From the NCBI RefSeq assembly GCF_040649515.1, contig NZ_JBEZFP010000052.1:1-54721 (forward strand): DNA of 54,721 bases, written 5' to 3'. This DNA is from Yinghuangia elevatio. Its GTDB lineage: Bacteria; Actinomycetota; Actinomycetes; Streptomycetales; Streptomycetaceae. Positions within the stretch are counted from its first letter, which is position 1. Each line of letters begins with the position of its first letter. The notes beneath the pieces are model-generated. The model saw only the letters and a program-made list of their open reading frames with translations, was not told the origin of the DNA and did no database searches. Both the position numbers and the translations under genes were made by a program. Positions 48,072 to 54,721 of this stretch are shown here, one piece after another.

Positions 48072-48872
48072 TCAGGTACGCCGCGACCCCGGTGCCCGCC
48101 CCTCCCCCGGCGCCCCCACGTACGCCTGGGCGATGTCGAGCCATCGGTCGGCATCCGGCCCGTCGGCCGTCAGTGCCGTGTCCTGCCGGTGTACGCGGCG
48201 GGTCGCGAGGAGGGCGAAGTCGTAGCCCGGCCCGGTGACCCTCTGCGGTGCGTCCGGTGGCCCGAACTCCCACCTGCCGCCGTCCGGGCCGACCAACTCG
48301 ACGCGGAACTCCACGTCGGGGGCGGCGAGTCCGTGGGTGGCGAACGCGTGGTCACGGGCGTGGACGCCAAGGCGCACGATGTGGCGTACGCGCGCCGTCG
48401 GTTCGCGTCGTACGCCCAATGCGTCCGCGACGTCGCCGCCGTGCGCCCAGGTCTCCATGAGACGGCCGGTCGCGATCCCCGCGGGGCTCATAGGCGGGCC
48501 GAACCACGGGAACCGGGTGCCCGGCGGATGGCCCTGGAGCGCCGCGACCACACCCTCGCGACCGGCGCGCCAGCGGTCCAGCAGTTCCGCGCCCTTCTCC
48601 TCGTCGCGCCGACCCGACATGCCGTCGAGCCCGGTCGCCAGCGCCGCGACCACGGCCGGCACCGCCGCCCGGAAGGCGTCGGGGTCACGTGCCGCCATGA
48701 TCGCCATCTCGTCGGTCGAGGCCAGATGGCCGATCTGGTCGGCGATCGTCCACCCCGGAGCGGAGGTGGGCAACGACCACTGCTCGTCGTCCAGATCCGC
48801 GACCAGGGCGAAGAGCACATTGCCTTCGGTGCGCAAGTCCTCGAATACGTCGGTGCCTTCACTGGATGCCAC
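48072..48872 (-). CDS. TIGR03084-type DinB/MDMPI metal-binding protein
   Basis: A 266-residue protein of the same superfamily as its downstream neighbour. It has SAPGWTIADQIGHLASTDEMA (about 37-57) with the first His, and METWAHGGDVADALG (about 138-152) with a second His/Asp metal site. The FPWFGPPMSPAGIATGRLMETWAHG stretch marks the TIGR03084 group as I recall it. The GTG at 48870-48872 follows GAGGAGG. The substrate is unknown; mycothiol dependence is inferred from the superfamily. Confidence 0.85.
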   Translation of the reverse strand: MASSEGTDVFEDLRTEGNVLFALVADLDDEQWSLPTSAPGWTIADQIGHLASTDEMAIMAARDPDAFRAAVPAVVAALATGLDGMSGRRDEEKGAELLDRWRAGREGVVAALQGHPPGTRFPWFGPPMSPAGIATGRLMETWAHGGDVADALGVRREPTARVRHIVRLGVHARDHAFATHGLAAPDVEFRVELVGPDGGRWEFGPPDAPQRVTGPGYDFALLATRRVHRQDTALTADGPDADRWLDIAQAYVGAPGEGRAPGSRRT

Positions 48873-49023
48873 GCGCGTGCCTCCTCAGACCGGACGTGCA
48901 CTTCCCTGACAAAGTCAAGCATGCCGCAACCCCATCCCAGACCGACAGCCCCACCGACGGCCCCCTCGGCCCGACCGCCGAGCCCGGGCCTCGGCGTCCA
49001 GCCCCTGCCTCTGTCTCTGCCCG

Positions 49024-49074
<51 letters not shown>

Positions 49075-49243
49075 CGGTAGCGTCCCGCCGCTCCCGGCCT
49101 CTCTGCCAGACCCGATCCTGCGCGGGTTCCATGCCTCCGCCACAAGCGTTCGCCCCGTTCCCTTGCGCCCCCCGCGGTCGCTTTCAACCCCACTGACCTG
49201 CAAGGCATTTCGCATCGCCATCGGTGACCGGTACGGTCCCCGG

Positions 49244-50302
49244 ATGAATTTCGAGCCTCGCCCGATGAAATCGGCCGTCGCCCAACTCGACGAAGCGTTG
49301 AATCCGCCCGACGTCGCCAAGGTCGCCGCCGCCGTCAACGCGCTTCTCACCGCGCTGCCGCTCACCGACCGCGACGACGCCTCCGCGGCGGTCCCGCGGC
49401 TGACCGGATTCCTGCCGTACGTGCCGATGGTTCACGAAGGCTTGCTCTCGGTGATCATCGGGGCCTGCGTGGAACTCGGTGCGGATCCCGCCGCCTGCGC
49501 GCCGGACATCCTCGACCGGGCACGCGACAACCTGCGCAAGGCCGCCGACTTCCCGGCGGCGTGGTCCGCGGCAGGCGGTGGCGCGCTGCCCGTTCCGGCG
49601 TCCGTCGACATCCCGGCCGAGGTCATCGATCGGGTGGGCGGGGCCGACGCGGGCGAGGACGTCCTGCTGAGCCTCATCGCCTGGTGGCAGGTCCAGCAGT
49701 GGGAGTTGGCCACTGTGGCGATGCTCTCGCACCGCCCGGTGCGCGACGAACTCACCGCGCGTGCGCAGTTCCGGGCCGAGGCCGAGCGGGTCGCCCTCGT
49801 GTGGCACAGCGGGCTCGTGTCGCTGCGCCACATCGTCCGCATGGTCGACGACGAACCGATCCTCGTGCTGCACCGACCGACCGGCAGCGCGTACCGCATG
49901 CGGATGAGCGGGCTGGGCTGCAACCGCCAACTGTCCACGCTGCTCGCCGACATCCTCGTCGGCGGCGGCCACCTGCCCGGCACCGCTCCCGACCCGGCAG
50001 CCGTCAGCCTGGCACGGAACGGGCCGTACGGCCCCGGCACCGCTCCCCCGACCGTCTCCGCCTACGCCGAGTTCGCACTCACGAACGCCGACGGCACCGC
50101 GGTGCTGCTCGACGGCTGCCCCGACGACATCGAATTCGTGGGCGGCACACGGCTCGTGGTGCTCGACCCGCCGCGCGAACGGTACGCGTGGAACGCCGGG
50201 CGCCTCTTCGCCCGCGTCGCCGGCGAACTGACCCTGGAGGGCGTGCTGCCCGAAGACCAGGCCCGCGCCTGGTTCGCCGAGATCGCCCCACCCTCTCGGT
50301 GA
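49244..50302 (+). CDS. Conserved-looking protein of unknown function
   Basis: A 352-residue soluble protein with no signal peptide or membrane helix. I do not recognise the family. An N-terminal helical region (about 1-200; PMVHEGLLSVIIGACVELGADPAAC, LLSLIAWWQVQQWELATVAMLS) leads to a beta-rich C-terminal part (about 200-352; PILVLHRPTGSAYRMRMSGLGCNRQLSTLLADIL; VGGTRLVVLDPPRERYAWNAGRLFARVAGEL). The ATG at 49244 is the best start; the frame is open upstream through a GCTCCT array that I consider non-coding. Codon use is typical of the region. Confidence 0.7.
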   Translation: MNFEPRPMKSAVAQLDEALNPPDVAKVAAAVNALLTALPLTDRDDASAAVPRLTGFLPYVPMVHEGLLSVIIGACVELGADPAACAPDILDRARDNLRKAADFPAAWSAAGGGALPVPASVDIPAEVIDRVGGADAGEDVLLSLIAWWQVQQWELATVAMLSHRPVRDELTARAQFRAEAERVALVWHSGLVSLRHIVRMVDDEPILVLHRPTGSAYRMRMSGLGCNRQLSTLLADILVGGGHLPGTAPDPAAVSLARNGPYGPGTAPPTVSAYAEFALTNADGTAVLLDGCPDDIEFVGGTRLVVLDPPRERYAWNAGRLFARVAGELTLEGVLPEDQARAWFAEIAPPSR

Positions 50303-50458
50303 CGCCTGGGTGACGCCTCGGTGACGCTTTCATGGCGACGTCACGACGCCGTACGGCGCTGTCCCGGCGGCTCGGTCCGTACTCCCGCGCGCATTCGGGT
50401 GATTGCGGGGCGTGCGCAGTGGGCAGGCCCTTGATCGCCGGGCCGCAGAAGGGCCGGC

Positions 50459-50477
50459 GGGCACCAAGCAGGTGCCC
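50459..50477 (+). promoter_or_regulatory. Hairpin in the cold-shock gene leader
   Basis: GGGCACC (50459-50465) pairs perfectly with GGTGCCC (50471-50477) around a 5-base loop, ending 26 bases before the cold-shock ATG. Structured leaders that change with temperature are common for csp genes, so a role in translation control is plausible. Confidence 0.45.
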
Positions 50478-50503
50478 GAGACGTGATCGAAGGGGACCGG
50501 TCG

Positions 50504-50707
50504 ATGGCGACAGGCACCGTGAAGTGGTTCAACGCGGAGAAGGGCTTCGGCTTCATCAGCCAGGACGGCGGCGGAGCCGACGTGTTCGTGCACTACTCCG
50601 CGATCAACGCCACCGGCTACCGCGAACTCCAGGAGAACCAGCGCGTCTCCTTCGACATCGCCCAGGGGGCCAAGGGGCCCCAGGCCGAGAACGTCACCGC
50701 CGCGTAG
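50504..50707 (+). CDS. Cold-shock domain protein (CspA family)
   Basis: A 67-residue single OB-fold RNA chaperone. MATGTVKWFNAEKGFGFI carries RNP1 (KGFGFI, 13-18), and RNP2 is VFVHY (27-31). Length and sequence match streptomycete Csp proteins. The ATG at 50504 follows GAAGGGGA; an upstream in-frame ATG at 50483 would add seven residues and is less likely. The gene is monocistronic, with a leader hairpin and a terminator-like hairpin after the stop. Confidence 0.97.
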   Translation: MATGTVKWFNAEKGFGFISQDGGGADVFVHYSAINATGYRELQENQRVSFDIAQGAKGPQAENVTAA

Positions 50708-50725
50708 CGGCACCGCTTGCGAGAG

Positions 50726-50762
50726 GCGGTCCCTGTCGTGTGGGGAAGCACGCAGGGGCCGC
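50726..50762 (+). terminator. Imperfect hairpin after the cold-shock gene
   Basis: GCGGTCCCTGTCGTG (50726-50740) pairs with CACGCAGGGGCCGC (50749-50762), about 12 of 14 positions matched, 18 bases after the stop. It also sits downstream of the convergent esterase gene, so it could serve both. Confidence 0.6.
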
Positions 50763-50791
50763 ACCCGCCTTGAACCGGCTTTGTGGGCCGC

Positions 50792-51646
50792 TCAGTTGTC
50801 GCGCAGGAAGCGGGCCATCGTGGCGAGCGCACGTATCGACTCCGGCAGGTCGGGGAACACCGTGGGCCACACATGCTGCATGCCGGCGACGAAGTGGGCC
50901 TCGACGCTGACCCTGGCCGCGGCGGCCCGCTGGGCGAACTGCGTCGCGTCGTCCAGCAGCACTTCCGAGCCGCCCGCGAAGAGCAGCGTCGCAGGCAGGC
51001 CCGCGAGATCCGCCAGGACCGGGGACACCAGGGGATCGCGCGGGTCGTGGCCCTGGAGGTAGAGATCCGAACCGGTGCGAGCCGCCTCCAGGCCGAAGAG
51101 CTGGTCCGTCGCGCCACTGCGCGCATACGCTCCCGACTCGAAGGTCTGGTCGAGCCACGGGGAGAGCAGCATCAGCGCGACCGGCGCCGGCCGTCCGGCG
51201 TCCCGGATCGCCAGGGCAAGGGCCGCCGCGAGGCCACCCCCCGCCGAGTCGCCGCCGACGGTGACCGGGCCGAACGCGGCAAGCACGGCGTCGTACGCGG
51301 ACGCGGCGTCGCGCAGCGCTCCCGGGAACGGCGCCTCCGGCGAGAGCCGGTAGTCGACCAGCACAATGCGCGCATCGGCGGCCGCGGCCAACCGGGACGC
51401 GAAGCCGGTCCACCCCGCCGCCTCGCCCAGCCGATATCCGCCGCCGTGCAGGTAGAAGACGGTGCGCACCGGATCGGGCACGGCGACGACGAGCGAGGGC
51501 ACGCCCCCGAAAACCTCCTGGGACACCGTGGTGCCCGGCTCGACCTGCTGCGGGATCGCGGAGATCGCCTTGCGGCGCTCGGCGAGGTCGTCGGGTGCCG
51601 GCCGTCCCTCGCGCTCCCCCGGCAGGTTCCATGCGTCGAGCCCCAT
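50792..51646 (-). CDS. Alpha/beta hydrolase, hormone-sensitive-lipase (HSL) family
   Basis: A 284-residue carboxylesterase-like enzyme. The oxyanion motif HGGG is at 67-70 and nucleophile Ser134 lies in GGDSAGGG. The acidic residue should lie in SEVLLDDATQF (about 227-237), and the catalytic His in GMQHVWP (about 258). The third motif has Ser-Glu where many relatives have Asp, so the identity of the acid is not certain. There is no signal peptide, so it is cytoplasmic. The ATG follows GGGAGG. It is convergent with the cold-shock gene. The substrate is probably a short-chain acyl ester. Confidence 0.88.
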   Translation of the reverse strand: MGLDAWNLPGEREGRPAPDDLAERRKAISAIPQQVEPGTTVSQEVFGGVPSLVVAVPDPVRTVFYLHGGGYRLGEAAGWTGFASRLAAAADARIVLVDYRLSPEAPFPGALRDAASAYDAVLAAFGPVTVGGDSAGGGLAAALALAIRDAGRPAPVALMLLSPWLDQTFESGAYARSGATDQLFGLEAARTGSDLYLQGHDPRDPLVSPVLADLAGLPATLLFAGGSEVLLDDATQFAQRAAAARVSVEAHFVAGMQHVWPTVFPDLPESIRALATMARFLRDN

Positions 51647-51888
51647 GAGGCGGCCTCCCTTGCGTCCGCAGCCCGCGTCGTGCGGCCTGCCGTGCCTGCG
51701 GTGACCCCGTGATCACCGGCTTGCATCGCATCGTGGCACGGATGGCGCAAGGTTTTGAGGGGCGGGGGCCAGCGTGTGGAAGAGCCGGGTCGTGGTCGCC
51801 GAGCTGTGGACAACGCGCCGGTGGCCAGGGTCGGTGCAGATACCCTGCCCGGCCGACCGGGGCTCGCAGCCGCCGTGCTGACGATTCG

Positions 51889-52338
51889 TCAGGGCGCACT
51901 GCGACGGTTCGGCGGGGGTTCGCCGGTCAGCAACTCCCGGGTCTCGGTGTCCGCGAGATCCGCGGTATCCGTGATATCCGCGGCGTCCGCTTCGGCGCTG
52001 TCGGAATCGCCCCCCGAACGTGCGCCCCTGGCATCTGACGCCCGAGGGCCCGAGTCGTCGGCCGTCTCGGTGTCGCCCCGACCGACCGCCCGGTCCACCG
52101 CGGCGGATCCGTCGGTGGCGAGACGGCGTTCGTCGCGGGCTGCCGCCTGCTTCTCCGCCGGGGTCGATCCGGGGTACCCGGAGCCCGCCACATCGGCGCG
52201 GGCCTCGGCAGGCAGGTCGGAGCCGTCCGACACCACCGCATCCTGGGTGCCTTCGGCGTCGCGCCCGGCGTTTTGCCCGGCGTTTTGCCCGGCGTTCTCC
52301 TCGGACACGTCGTCGTGGTCGTGGCGGCGGCGGATCAT
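51889..52338 (-). CDS. Acidic, disordered protein of unknown function
   Basis: A 149-residue protein starting MIRRRHDHDDVSEENAGQN. It is rich in Asp, Ala, Glu, Ser and Thr, with no hydrophobic core, and is predicted largely disordered. Three AGQN-type repeats (about 16-27) come from a 12-bp tandem repeat at 52262-52297. The C-terminal third (ADAADITDTADLADTETRELL) also has short internal repeats. The ATG at 52336-52338 follows AGGGAG, which supports translation. I know no family for it. The 242-base gap before it (51647-51888) shows no gene. Confidence 0.55.
   Translation of the reverse strand: MIRRRHDHDDVSEENAGQNAGQNAGRDAEGTQDAVVSDGSDLPAEARADVAGSGYPGSTPAEKQAAARDERRLATDGSAAVDRAVGRGDTETADDSGPRASDARGARSGGDSDSAEADAADITDTADLADTETRELLTGEPPPNRRSAP
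52262..52297. repeat. 12-bp tandem repeat inside the acidic protein gene
   Basis: Three contiguous GCCCGGCGTTTT-type units, the last one diverged, encode the repeated Ala-Gly-Gln-Asn. The unit is a multiple of three, so changes in copy number keep the frame. Confidence 0.85.
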
Positions 52339-52528
52339 CTGCAGCGCTCCCTCGGACGGTTCCCGCGGCTCCTGGCGACGGGTACGACGCTCTCTCGGAC
52401 GCTGCGCGGCTACCCGCACGCCCGCAGCCCATGCCCGCGCGGCGGCGGCAAACGCACACGGCCTGACGACCGGCGGGGTGGCCGCAATGCGCGGACCAGG
52501 GAGGACGCAGCCGACGACGGAAGTCCGG

Positions 52529-53128
52529 CTACGCGGCGGGGCCAGGGGCGGAACCGCCGCCGGACCCACCGTCGAGCCCGCCCTCGGACCTGCCCTCTGA
52601 CCTGCCCTCGGGCCTGCCCTCTGACCCGCCGCCGGACCCGCCGTCCGCAGTGTCGGCGGGACGCGGCTCCAGAACCACCACCGCGGTCTCCGAAGGCCGT
52701 CGCGCCGCGAAGGTGTCGAGGTGTTCGGTGACCTCACGCCAGCGCGACCACAGCCGTTCCCGTTCGTCGCCGGTGGCTGCGCGGGCGCGTACGAGCCGCG
52801 TCCCGTCCACGAGTTCGAGGGTCGCGTCGGGATCCGCAAGCAGGTTGAGCCACCAGGCGGGCTCGGCCGCGCCCCAGCCGTTCATGGCGAGGGTGACCAG
52901 GTTCGGGCCGTCCTCGAAGTACCCGACGATGACGCTGCGCTGCCGTCCGGTACGCCGCCCGGTGGTGGTCAGCCGCAGGGTGCCCCACTTGTCGGCCTCG
53001 TCGTCCGGTCGCCACAAGCCGATGCGGCCGCGGAAGACCCGGTACAGGCCGCGGTGCACGCACCACGCCGTCCGGATGAACCAACGCGGCGGCAAGCGCG
53101 GGGACTTCGGCTTCTTCTCGGACGACAT
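52529..53128 (-). CDS. Nitroreductase/deazaflavin-dependent oxidoreductase (Ddn-like)
   Basis: A 199-residue protein with a split-barrel flavin/F420 fold. GTLRLTTTGRRTGRQRSVIVGYFEDG and LVTLAMNGWGAAEPAWWLNLLADPDATLELVDG (about 50-108) match the Ddn/nitroreductase-like family that uses F420H2. The last 45 residues are a Gly/Ser/Glu tail with GRPEGRSEGRSEGG repeats, absent from typical members of about 150 residues. The ATG follows GAGGAG. Activity is inferred from the family; quinone or nitro substrates are typical. Confidence 0.87.
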   Translation of the reverse strand: MSSEKKPKSPRLPPRWFIRTAWCVHRGLYRVFRGRIGLWRPDDEADKWGTLRLTTTGRRTGRQRSVIVGYFEDGPNLVTLAMNGWGAAEPAWWLNLLADPDATLELVDGTRLVRARAATGDERERLWSRWREVTEHLDTFAARRPSETAVVVLEPRPADTADGGSGGGSEGRPEGRSEGRSEGGLDGGSGGGSAPGPAA

Positions 53129-53221
53129 CGCGCACTCCTCACGCCGTGCCTGCTCCGGCTACGGACAGGACAGTAGCCCCCGGCGCCCGCCCCCGCGGCC
53201 GTATCCGCAGCCTCGGCCGAC

Positions 53222-53284
53222 CGGCGTCCGGCGTCCGGCGTTCGGCGTCCGGCGTTCGGCGTCCGGCGTTCGGCGTTCGGCGTT
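53222..53284. repeat. 7-bp tandem repeat, nine units
   Basis: Nine contiguous CGGCGTC/CGGCGTT units, alternating between the two variants. They lie in the 168-base gap after the TetR gene stop and ahead of the Ddn-like gene start on the minus strand, so they may be in that gene's promoter region. Confidence 0.95.
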
Positions 53285-53296
53285 CGGCCGACAGCG

Positions 53297-53920
53297 TCAG
53301 CGGTCGCCTGCGCGGGCTGCCACGCCGTCGACCACCAGCGCCGTCAGGGTGTCCACGAAGCCCGCCGGAATGTCGATGTCGTAGTGCGCCACCGCACGCG
53401 TGAAGACCGCACCGAGGACCGCGTCGAACAGGACGTCCGCGTCGGCGTCCGCACGCACCGCCCCCCGCTCGCACGCCGCCCGCACCAGCGCGCGGAACTG
53501 CTCGCGCACCCGGTTCTCCAGCCCGTCGATCACCTCCGCGCGCAACCTCGGGTCCTGGCTGAGGTCGGTGAGCAGGCCGGGCAGTGCGGCGCGGGCCTCC
53601 GGGCGGGCGTACGACGCGACCGTGTCCGTGATCATCCGCCGCACGTCCGCCGCGAAGTCCCCGGTGTCCGGGATCAGCACGGCGGAGTCGCTGCGCGCCG
53701 GGAAGACCGCCTCGTGCACCAGCTGCGGTTTGGACGACCAGCGCCGGTAGATGGTCGGCCGGGTCACTCCCGCGCGGCGCGCGACGGTCTCGAAGCTGAG
53801 CCGCCCATACCCCTCCTCCGCCAGCAGTTCGCGCACGGCGGTCAGGATCGCGGCGTCGATCTGCGGGTCGCGGGGGCGGCCGCCGACCGGGCGGCGCGCT
53901 GCGGAGGTGGGGGTCGGCAC
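53297..53920 (-). CDS. TetR-family transcriptional regulator
   Basis: A 207-residue repressor. The N-terminal helix-turn-helix (about 20-66) has RELLAEEGYGRLSFETVARRAGVTRPTIYRRWSSKPQLV, and the ligand-binding helices (about 80-200) include the TetR_C-type block. The GTG at 53918-53920 begins VPTPTSAARR. It is divergent from the D-aminoacylase gene, with a palindrome between them, so it probably represses that gene and itself. The ligand would be a substrate or product of the hydrolase. Confidence 0.95.
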   Translation of the reverse strand: MPTPTSAARRPVGGRPRDPQIDAAILTAVRELLAEEGYGRLSFETVARRAGVTRPTIYRRWSSKPQLVHEAVFPARSDSAVLIPDTGDFAADVRRMITDTVASYARPEARAALPGLLTDLSQDPRLRAEVIDGLENRVREQFRALVRAACERGAVRADADADVLFDAVLGAVFTRAVAHYDIDIPAGFVDTLTALVVDGVAARAGDR

Positions 53921-53951
53921 GGTCCGGGATTCTTCCAGCGCGATGGTTCCC

Positions 53952-53972
53952 TTGACTAGTTCACCTAGTTAA
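53952..53972. promoter_or_regulatory. TetR operator palindrome overlapping the divergent promoters
   Basis: TTGACTAG (53952-53959) and CTAGTTAA (53965-53972) form an inverted repeat with a 5-base spacer and seven of eight matched positions. It sits in the AT-richest stretch of the 105-base gap between the TetR and D-aminoacylase starts, where it would overlap one or both promoters. The size and symmetry fit a TetR dimer site. Confidence 0.75.
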
Positions 53973-54025
53973 ATTACAACCTGCATCATAACTACCTGAG
54001 CATTTCCGACAGCAAGGAGACGGCC

Positions 54026-54628
54026 GTGGCCGATCTGCTGGTACGTGGAGGAACCGTCGTCGACGGCACGGGCGCACCCGCCGTCCGCGCCGACGTCCGC
54101 ATCACCGACGGCGTCATCGCCGAGGTCGGCCCCGACCTGGAGCCGCGCGGCGAGCGCGAGATCGACGCGACCGGGGCGTACGTCTCCCCCGGCTTCATCG
54201 AGGCGCACACCCACGTCGACGGCGCGATGTGGTGGAACCCCGACCTCGACCCGCTGCCCGCGTACGGCACGACCACCGTCGTCTTCGGCAACTGCGGCAT
54301 GTCCGTGGCCCCGCTCCAGAAGGAGGCGCGCGGCCCGGTCCTCGACCTCTTCACCTTCCTCGAGGACCTGCCGCTGGACGCCTTCACCACCCACGTGCCG
54401 TGGACCTGGGAGCGCTGGCCGGAGTACCGCCGCGCGTGCGAGGACCAGAAGACGACCGTCAACGTCGCCGGCTTCGTGGGCCACCTCACCCTGCGTACGA
54501 CCGTCATGGGTGCCGAGGCCGCGTGGGAGCGCGCCGCGACGCCCGGGGAGATCGCCGAGATGGCCGCGCTCCTCGACGAGTCCCTCGCACACGGGGCCAT
54601 CGGCATGTCGACGAACGTCTTCGACTGA
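54026..54628 (+). pseudogene. N-acyl-D-amino-acid deacylase (D-aminoacylase), 3'-truncated
   Basis: The N-terminal 200 residues of an amidohydrolase-superfamily zinc enzyme that releases D-amino acids or related N-substituted products. It starts MADLLVRGGTVVDGTGAPA, has the metal motif HTH (GFIEAHTHVDG, about 59-69), the Cys of FGNCGMS (about 88-94) and VGHLTLR (about 151-157), and stops at STNVFD. Full-length family members are about 530-580 residues. After the Asp codon near 54627 a TGA is created by foreign sequence. The GTG follows AAGGAGA. The intact part and the abrupt change suggest a chimeric contig end. Confidence 0.85.
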
Positions 54629-54721
54629 TTCGAGACAGCCGCGCACATCAAGCGGCGCGAGAAGACCCGGGACATCCCGATCATCTTCCTGACCGCCATC
54701 AACCACGGGCCGCACCACACC
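54629..54721 (+). pseudogene. Fragment of a response-regulator receiver domain
   Basis: Open from about 54629 to the window end in a frame unrelated to the deacylase. It reads FETAAHIKRREKTRDIPIIF and then LTAINHGPHH, the beta4 region of receiver domains where the conserved Thr follows the hydrophobic strand (IIFLTA). Actinobacterial hybrid kinases and regulators carry this pattern. It is an internal piece with no start, joined directly to the truncated deacylase gene. The piece is about 93 bases, close in size to the foreign piece at the left end. Confidence 0.6.

Overview
The window is high-GC actinobacterial DNA. Several markers place it in or close to the Streptomycetaceae: a short chaplin, a 6C-type RNA, a PAS-SpoIIE (PP2C) phosphatase, an ECF42 sigma factor with its DGPF partner, a complete ergothioneine operon (egtABCD), two mycothiol-type DinB/MDMPI proteins, an F420-type oxidoreductase and a Ddn-like deazaflavin enzyme. 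I cannot name the species. About 49 protein genes and gene fragments fit well, most with clear Shine-Dalgarno sites or 4-nt start/stop overlaps. I found no tRNA, rRNA, CRISPR array, insertion sequence, phage genes or replication origin.

Layout. 1-1.1 kb: a truncated acetate-permease-type symporter (actP) with its DUF485 partner and a possible 26-codon ORF between them. 1.3-4 kb: glyoxalase-like protein, DoxX-like protein and PAS-PP2C phosphatase. 4-6.4 kb: RibD/DHFR-like reductase, DGPF protein and ECF42 sigma factor, with a possible ECF42 promoter in front. 6.4-12.7 kb: secreted S1 protease, apolipoprotein N-acyltransferase, GMC oxidoreductase and a divergent class I terpene synthase. 13-15 kb: SPFH protein, Ser-rich repeat protein and chaplin. 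15-19.9 kb: Ski2-like helicase, phosphoesterase, DUF6629 membrane protein and OsmC protein. 20-23 kb: 6C RNA, two-component system and a proline-rich secreted protein. 23.1-27.6 kb: egtABCD behind a perfect 18-bp palindrome. 27.6-31.5 kb: GT-C glycosyltransferase, then a SigE-family sigma factor with a membrane partner. 31.7-39.5 kb: a five-gene operon (carotenoid oxygenase, acyl-CoA ligase, two thiolases, LLM oxidoreductase), every junction a 4-nt overlap, facing a tandem HxlR regulator. 39.6-48.9 kb: second SPFH protein, NlpC-like protein with duplicated peptidoglycan-binding modules, SCP2-like/PhyH fusion, NAD-epimerase, STAS protein, Pth2-like protein and two MDMPI-type proteins. 49-54 kb: a gene of unknown function, cold-shock protein, HSL esterase, disordered acidic protein, Ddn-like enzyme, and a TetR regulator with a palindromic operator facing a truncated D-aminoacylase.

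Two themes stand out. First, both ends of the window look chimeric: bases 1 to about 91 and about 54627 to the end encode pieces of unrelated genes joined abruptly to truncated genes, which suggests contig-end misassembly or rearrangement. Second, short GC-rich tandem arrays with units of 6, 7, 9, 12, 14 and 15 bp recur between genes or at gene ends. The best candidate for an undescribed system is the carotenoid-oxygenase/acyl-CoA-ligase/thiolase/F420 operon with its HxlR regulator, which looks like a dedicated side-chain cleavage and degradation pathway of unknown substrate.
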